This document shows positions 62,483-64,000 of a DNA stretch of 64,000 nucleotides, in pieces. A program made the translations under genes and the position numbers. The stretch covers positions 1,559,453-1,623,452 of the forward strand of contig NZ_LN831279.1 in NCBI RefSeq assembly GCF_900069005.2. Direction: 5' to 3'. Position 1 is the first letter of the stretch; each line of letters begins with the position of its first letter. The notes below the pieces were generated by a model that was given only the letters and a program-made list of their open reading frames with translations, made no database searches and was not told where the DNA came from. The stretch comes from Paenibacillus sp. GM2 (GTDB taxonomy: Bacteria > Bacillota > Bacilli > Paenibacillales > Paenibacillaceae).

Positions 62483-64000
62483 ATGAATAGATCGATTTCC
62501 AAAGCCGTAGTTATCGGTTCGGGCATTATGGGTTCCGGGATTGCGGCGCAGCTTGCCAATGCGGGAATTGCTTGTTCGCTGCTCGATATCGTGCCTGCGG
62601 AAATGACGGAAATGGAGCAGGCCAAGGGATATTCACTTAAGGATTCGGCGGTAAGGAACCGCTTCGCTACAGCAGCTATAGCCGGTCTGCTCAAAAGAAA
62701 GCCAGCGCCGCTATATGATGAAGCATTTGCGGCTCGCATCCGGCCCGGCAATCTGGAAGACCATTTGCATTGGATTCAGGATGCGGACTGGGTGATCGAG
62801 GTCGTGGTAGAAAATCTGGCGGTGAAGCGGGACCTTCTCGCCAAGATGGAGCCGCATTGGAAGCCTGGCGTTCTGGTCAGCACCAATACATCAGGGATAT
62901 CGATTGAGGCGATGAGTGAGGACAGATCCTTAGAGTTCCGTAAGCATTTCATGGGAACGCATTTTTTTAACCCTCCGCGGTATATGAAGCTGCTGGAGAT
63001 TATTCCCGGCCAGCACACAGAGCCTGCACATGTCGACCGGCTGCGCGAAGTTGCGGAGCGTGCTTTGGGCAAGACGGTGGTGATTGCCAAAGATACGCCT
63101 AATTTTATTGCCAACCGCATTGGCACGTACGGATTGCTGGTCACCCTGCGCGAGATGCTGCAGCGAGGATATACCGTTGAGGAGGTAGATGCTGTAACCG
63201 GTCCGGCCATGGGACGTCCGAAAAGCGCAACCTTTCGCACACTCGATTTGGTTGGCCTCGATACTTTCCTCCATGTTGCGGACAATGTGCGGGAGCATGT
63301 GCAGGATGAAAGCGAGATCGAGGTATTCACTGTGCCGGAGCCGCTTCAGCAGATGGTGAGGCAGGGCTGGCTTGGCGAGAAATCGGGTCAGGGCTTCTAT
63401 CGCAAGCTCAAAGAGCAGGGCAAGAGCCAGATTCTGGCTTTGAACCTGGAGGGCTTCACGTACGAGCCGCAGGTAAAGCCGTCCTCAGGTTCACTGCAAG
63501 CCGCAAAGGCCGCGAAAGGAAGCAAAGCGAAGCTAAAGGCGCTGCTCAGCGGAGGGGATCGTTATTCCGATCTGGCCTGGAATGTGTTGAAGCCTGTGCT
63601 GCTCTATTCCGCAGCCAAGCTCGGTGAGATCGCGGACAATATCCGCGAGATCGACGAAGCGATGAAATGGGGCTTCAATTGGGAGATGGGGCCGTTCGAG
63701 ACCTGGGATGCGATTGGCCTGGTTCCGTCTGTGAGAAGGATGGAAGCCGAGGGTCTGCAAATTCCGGGCTGGGTTAGCGAATGGATCGCAGCGGGCAACA
63801 CCTCATTTTATAAAAGAGTAGAAGGCCAGCTGTTCCATGTGCTGAGCGGAAAATACAAAGCGGTAGAACAGCCGCCGCAGATCATCTCGCTGCGTGATTT
63901 GAAGGAGCAGAAGCAAGTGCTTCGAAGCAACACTGGCGCAAGCTTGCTTGATCTGGGCGATGGCGTGGCCTGTCTGGAGTTCCATTCCCCGAACAATGCG
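62483..64000 (+). CDS. fadN: 3-hydroxyacyl-CoA dehydrogenase FadN, 3' truncated by the window end
   Basis: The open frame continues past the window. ATG 62483 lies behind GGAGGTAGG. The Rossmann motif AVVIGSGIMGSGIAAQLANAG starts near residue 8, followed by STNTSGISIEAM, GTHFFNPPRYMKLLEI and KDTPNFIANRIG, all of the 3-hydroxyacyl-CoA dehydrogenase family. The fused enoyl-CoA hydratase half begins near the visible end (LDLGDGVACLEFHSPNNA). With fadF and the etf genes it catalyses steps of fatty-acid beta-oxidation. The rest (fadA, fadE) is expected beyond the window. Confidence 0.95.
   Translation, partial: MNRSISKAVVIGSGIMGSGIAAQLANAGIACSLLDIVPAEMTEMEQAKGYSLKDSAVRNRFATAAIAGLLKRKPAPLYDEAFAARIRPGNLEDHLHWIQDADWVIEVVVENLAVKRDLLAKMEPHWKPGVLVSTNTSGISIEAMSEDRSLEFRKHFMGTHFFNPPRYMKLLEIIPGQHTEPAHVDRLREVAERALGKTVVIAKDTPNFIANRIGTYGLLVTLREMLQRGYTVEEVDAVTGPAMGRPKSATFRTLDLVGLDTFLHVADNVREHVQDESEIEVFTVPEPLQQMVRQGWLGEKSGQGFYRKLKEQGKSQILALNLEGFTYEPQVKPSSGSLQAAKAAKGSKAKLKALLSGGDRYSDLAWNVLKPVLLYSAAKLGEIADNIREIDEAMKWGFNWEMGPFETWDAIGLVPSVRRMEAEGLQIPGWVSEWIAAGNTSFYKRVEGQLFHVLSGKYKAVEQPPQIISLRDLKEQKQVLRSNTGASLLDLGDGVACLEFHSPNNA

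Overview
The window looks like chromosomal DNA of a Paenibacillus-type Firmicute. This rests on YesM/YesN-like two-component genes beside LplB/LplC/LipO-type sugar transporters, collagen-like and DUF4183 surface proteins typical of spore formers, strong purine-rich ribosome sites, and B. subtilis-like genes (niaP, namA, ykkCD, fadR-etfBA, fadF, fadN). No rRNA or tRNA gene was recognised. Names come from motif and family recognition only; no database was searched.

Layout. 1-4.3 kb: the 3' end of a fumarate-reductase-like flavoprotein, a small lipoprotein, a Gfo/Idh/MocA oxidoreductase and a coiled-coil protein. 4.4-14.7 kb: a glycan-use locus with sensor kinase, AraC-type response regulator, two sugar permeases, a lipoprotein binding protein and a secreted GH85 endo-beta-N-acetylglucosaminidase. 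14.8-23.6 kb: a small membrane protein, a Bcr/CflA exporter, a TIM-barrel protein with a YfcE-like phosphoesterase, the DUF969-DUF979-pcp operon, and a TrpXYZ-like ABC transporter. 23.6-30.6 kb: small enzymes and the niacin permease niaP, set between two unusual non-coding regions. Each region holds four 21-nt hairpins in the same geometry; one is also next to a decayed sigma-factor fragment and an 11-nt tandem repeat.

30-38 kb is the potassium locus: two c-di-AMP (ydaO-type) riboswitches in series, each followed by a terminator, then a small unknown protein, kdpA, kdpB, kdpC, and a KdpD that is a tandem duplicate of the N-terminal sensor half with no histidine kinase. No kdpE follows. 38-46.5 kb: a RpoD-like sigma factor lacking region 1.1, a trypsin-like protease, a fluoride riboswitch with a CLC-type transporter, DUF4183 and collagen-like proteins, a radical SAM protein, a WYL regulator, a DinB-like protein and a zinc-ribbon protein. 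46.6-56 kb: futalosine-pathway menaquinone genes mqnD and mqnB, namA, a second collagen-like protein, a guanidine-I riboswitch with a YkkC/YkkD exporter pair, a three-gene ABC exporter with a divergent TetR regulator, and a DUF4062 protein. 56-64 kb: a nitroreductase and a fatty-acid beta-oxidation locus (fadR-etfB-etfA facing fadF-fadN), with a FadR operator and a MITE-like element in the divergent gap.

Three common ligand-sensing RNAs (c-di-AMP twice, fluoride, guanidine) sit in front of transport genes for the matching solute. The most interesting items are the double c-di-AMP control combined with the kinase-less duplicated KdpD, the two 4x21-nt hairpin elements, the sigma-factor fossil, and the MITE-like repeat that lies between the FadR site and fadF.
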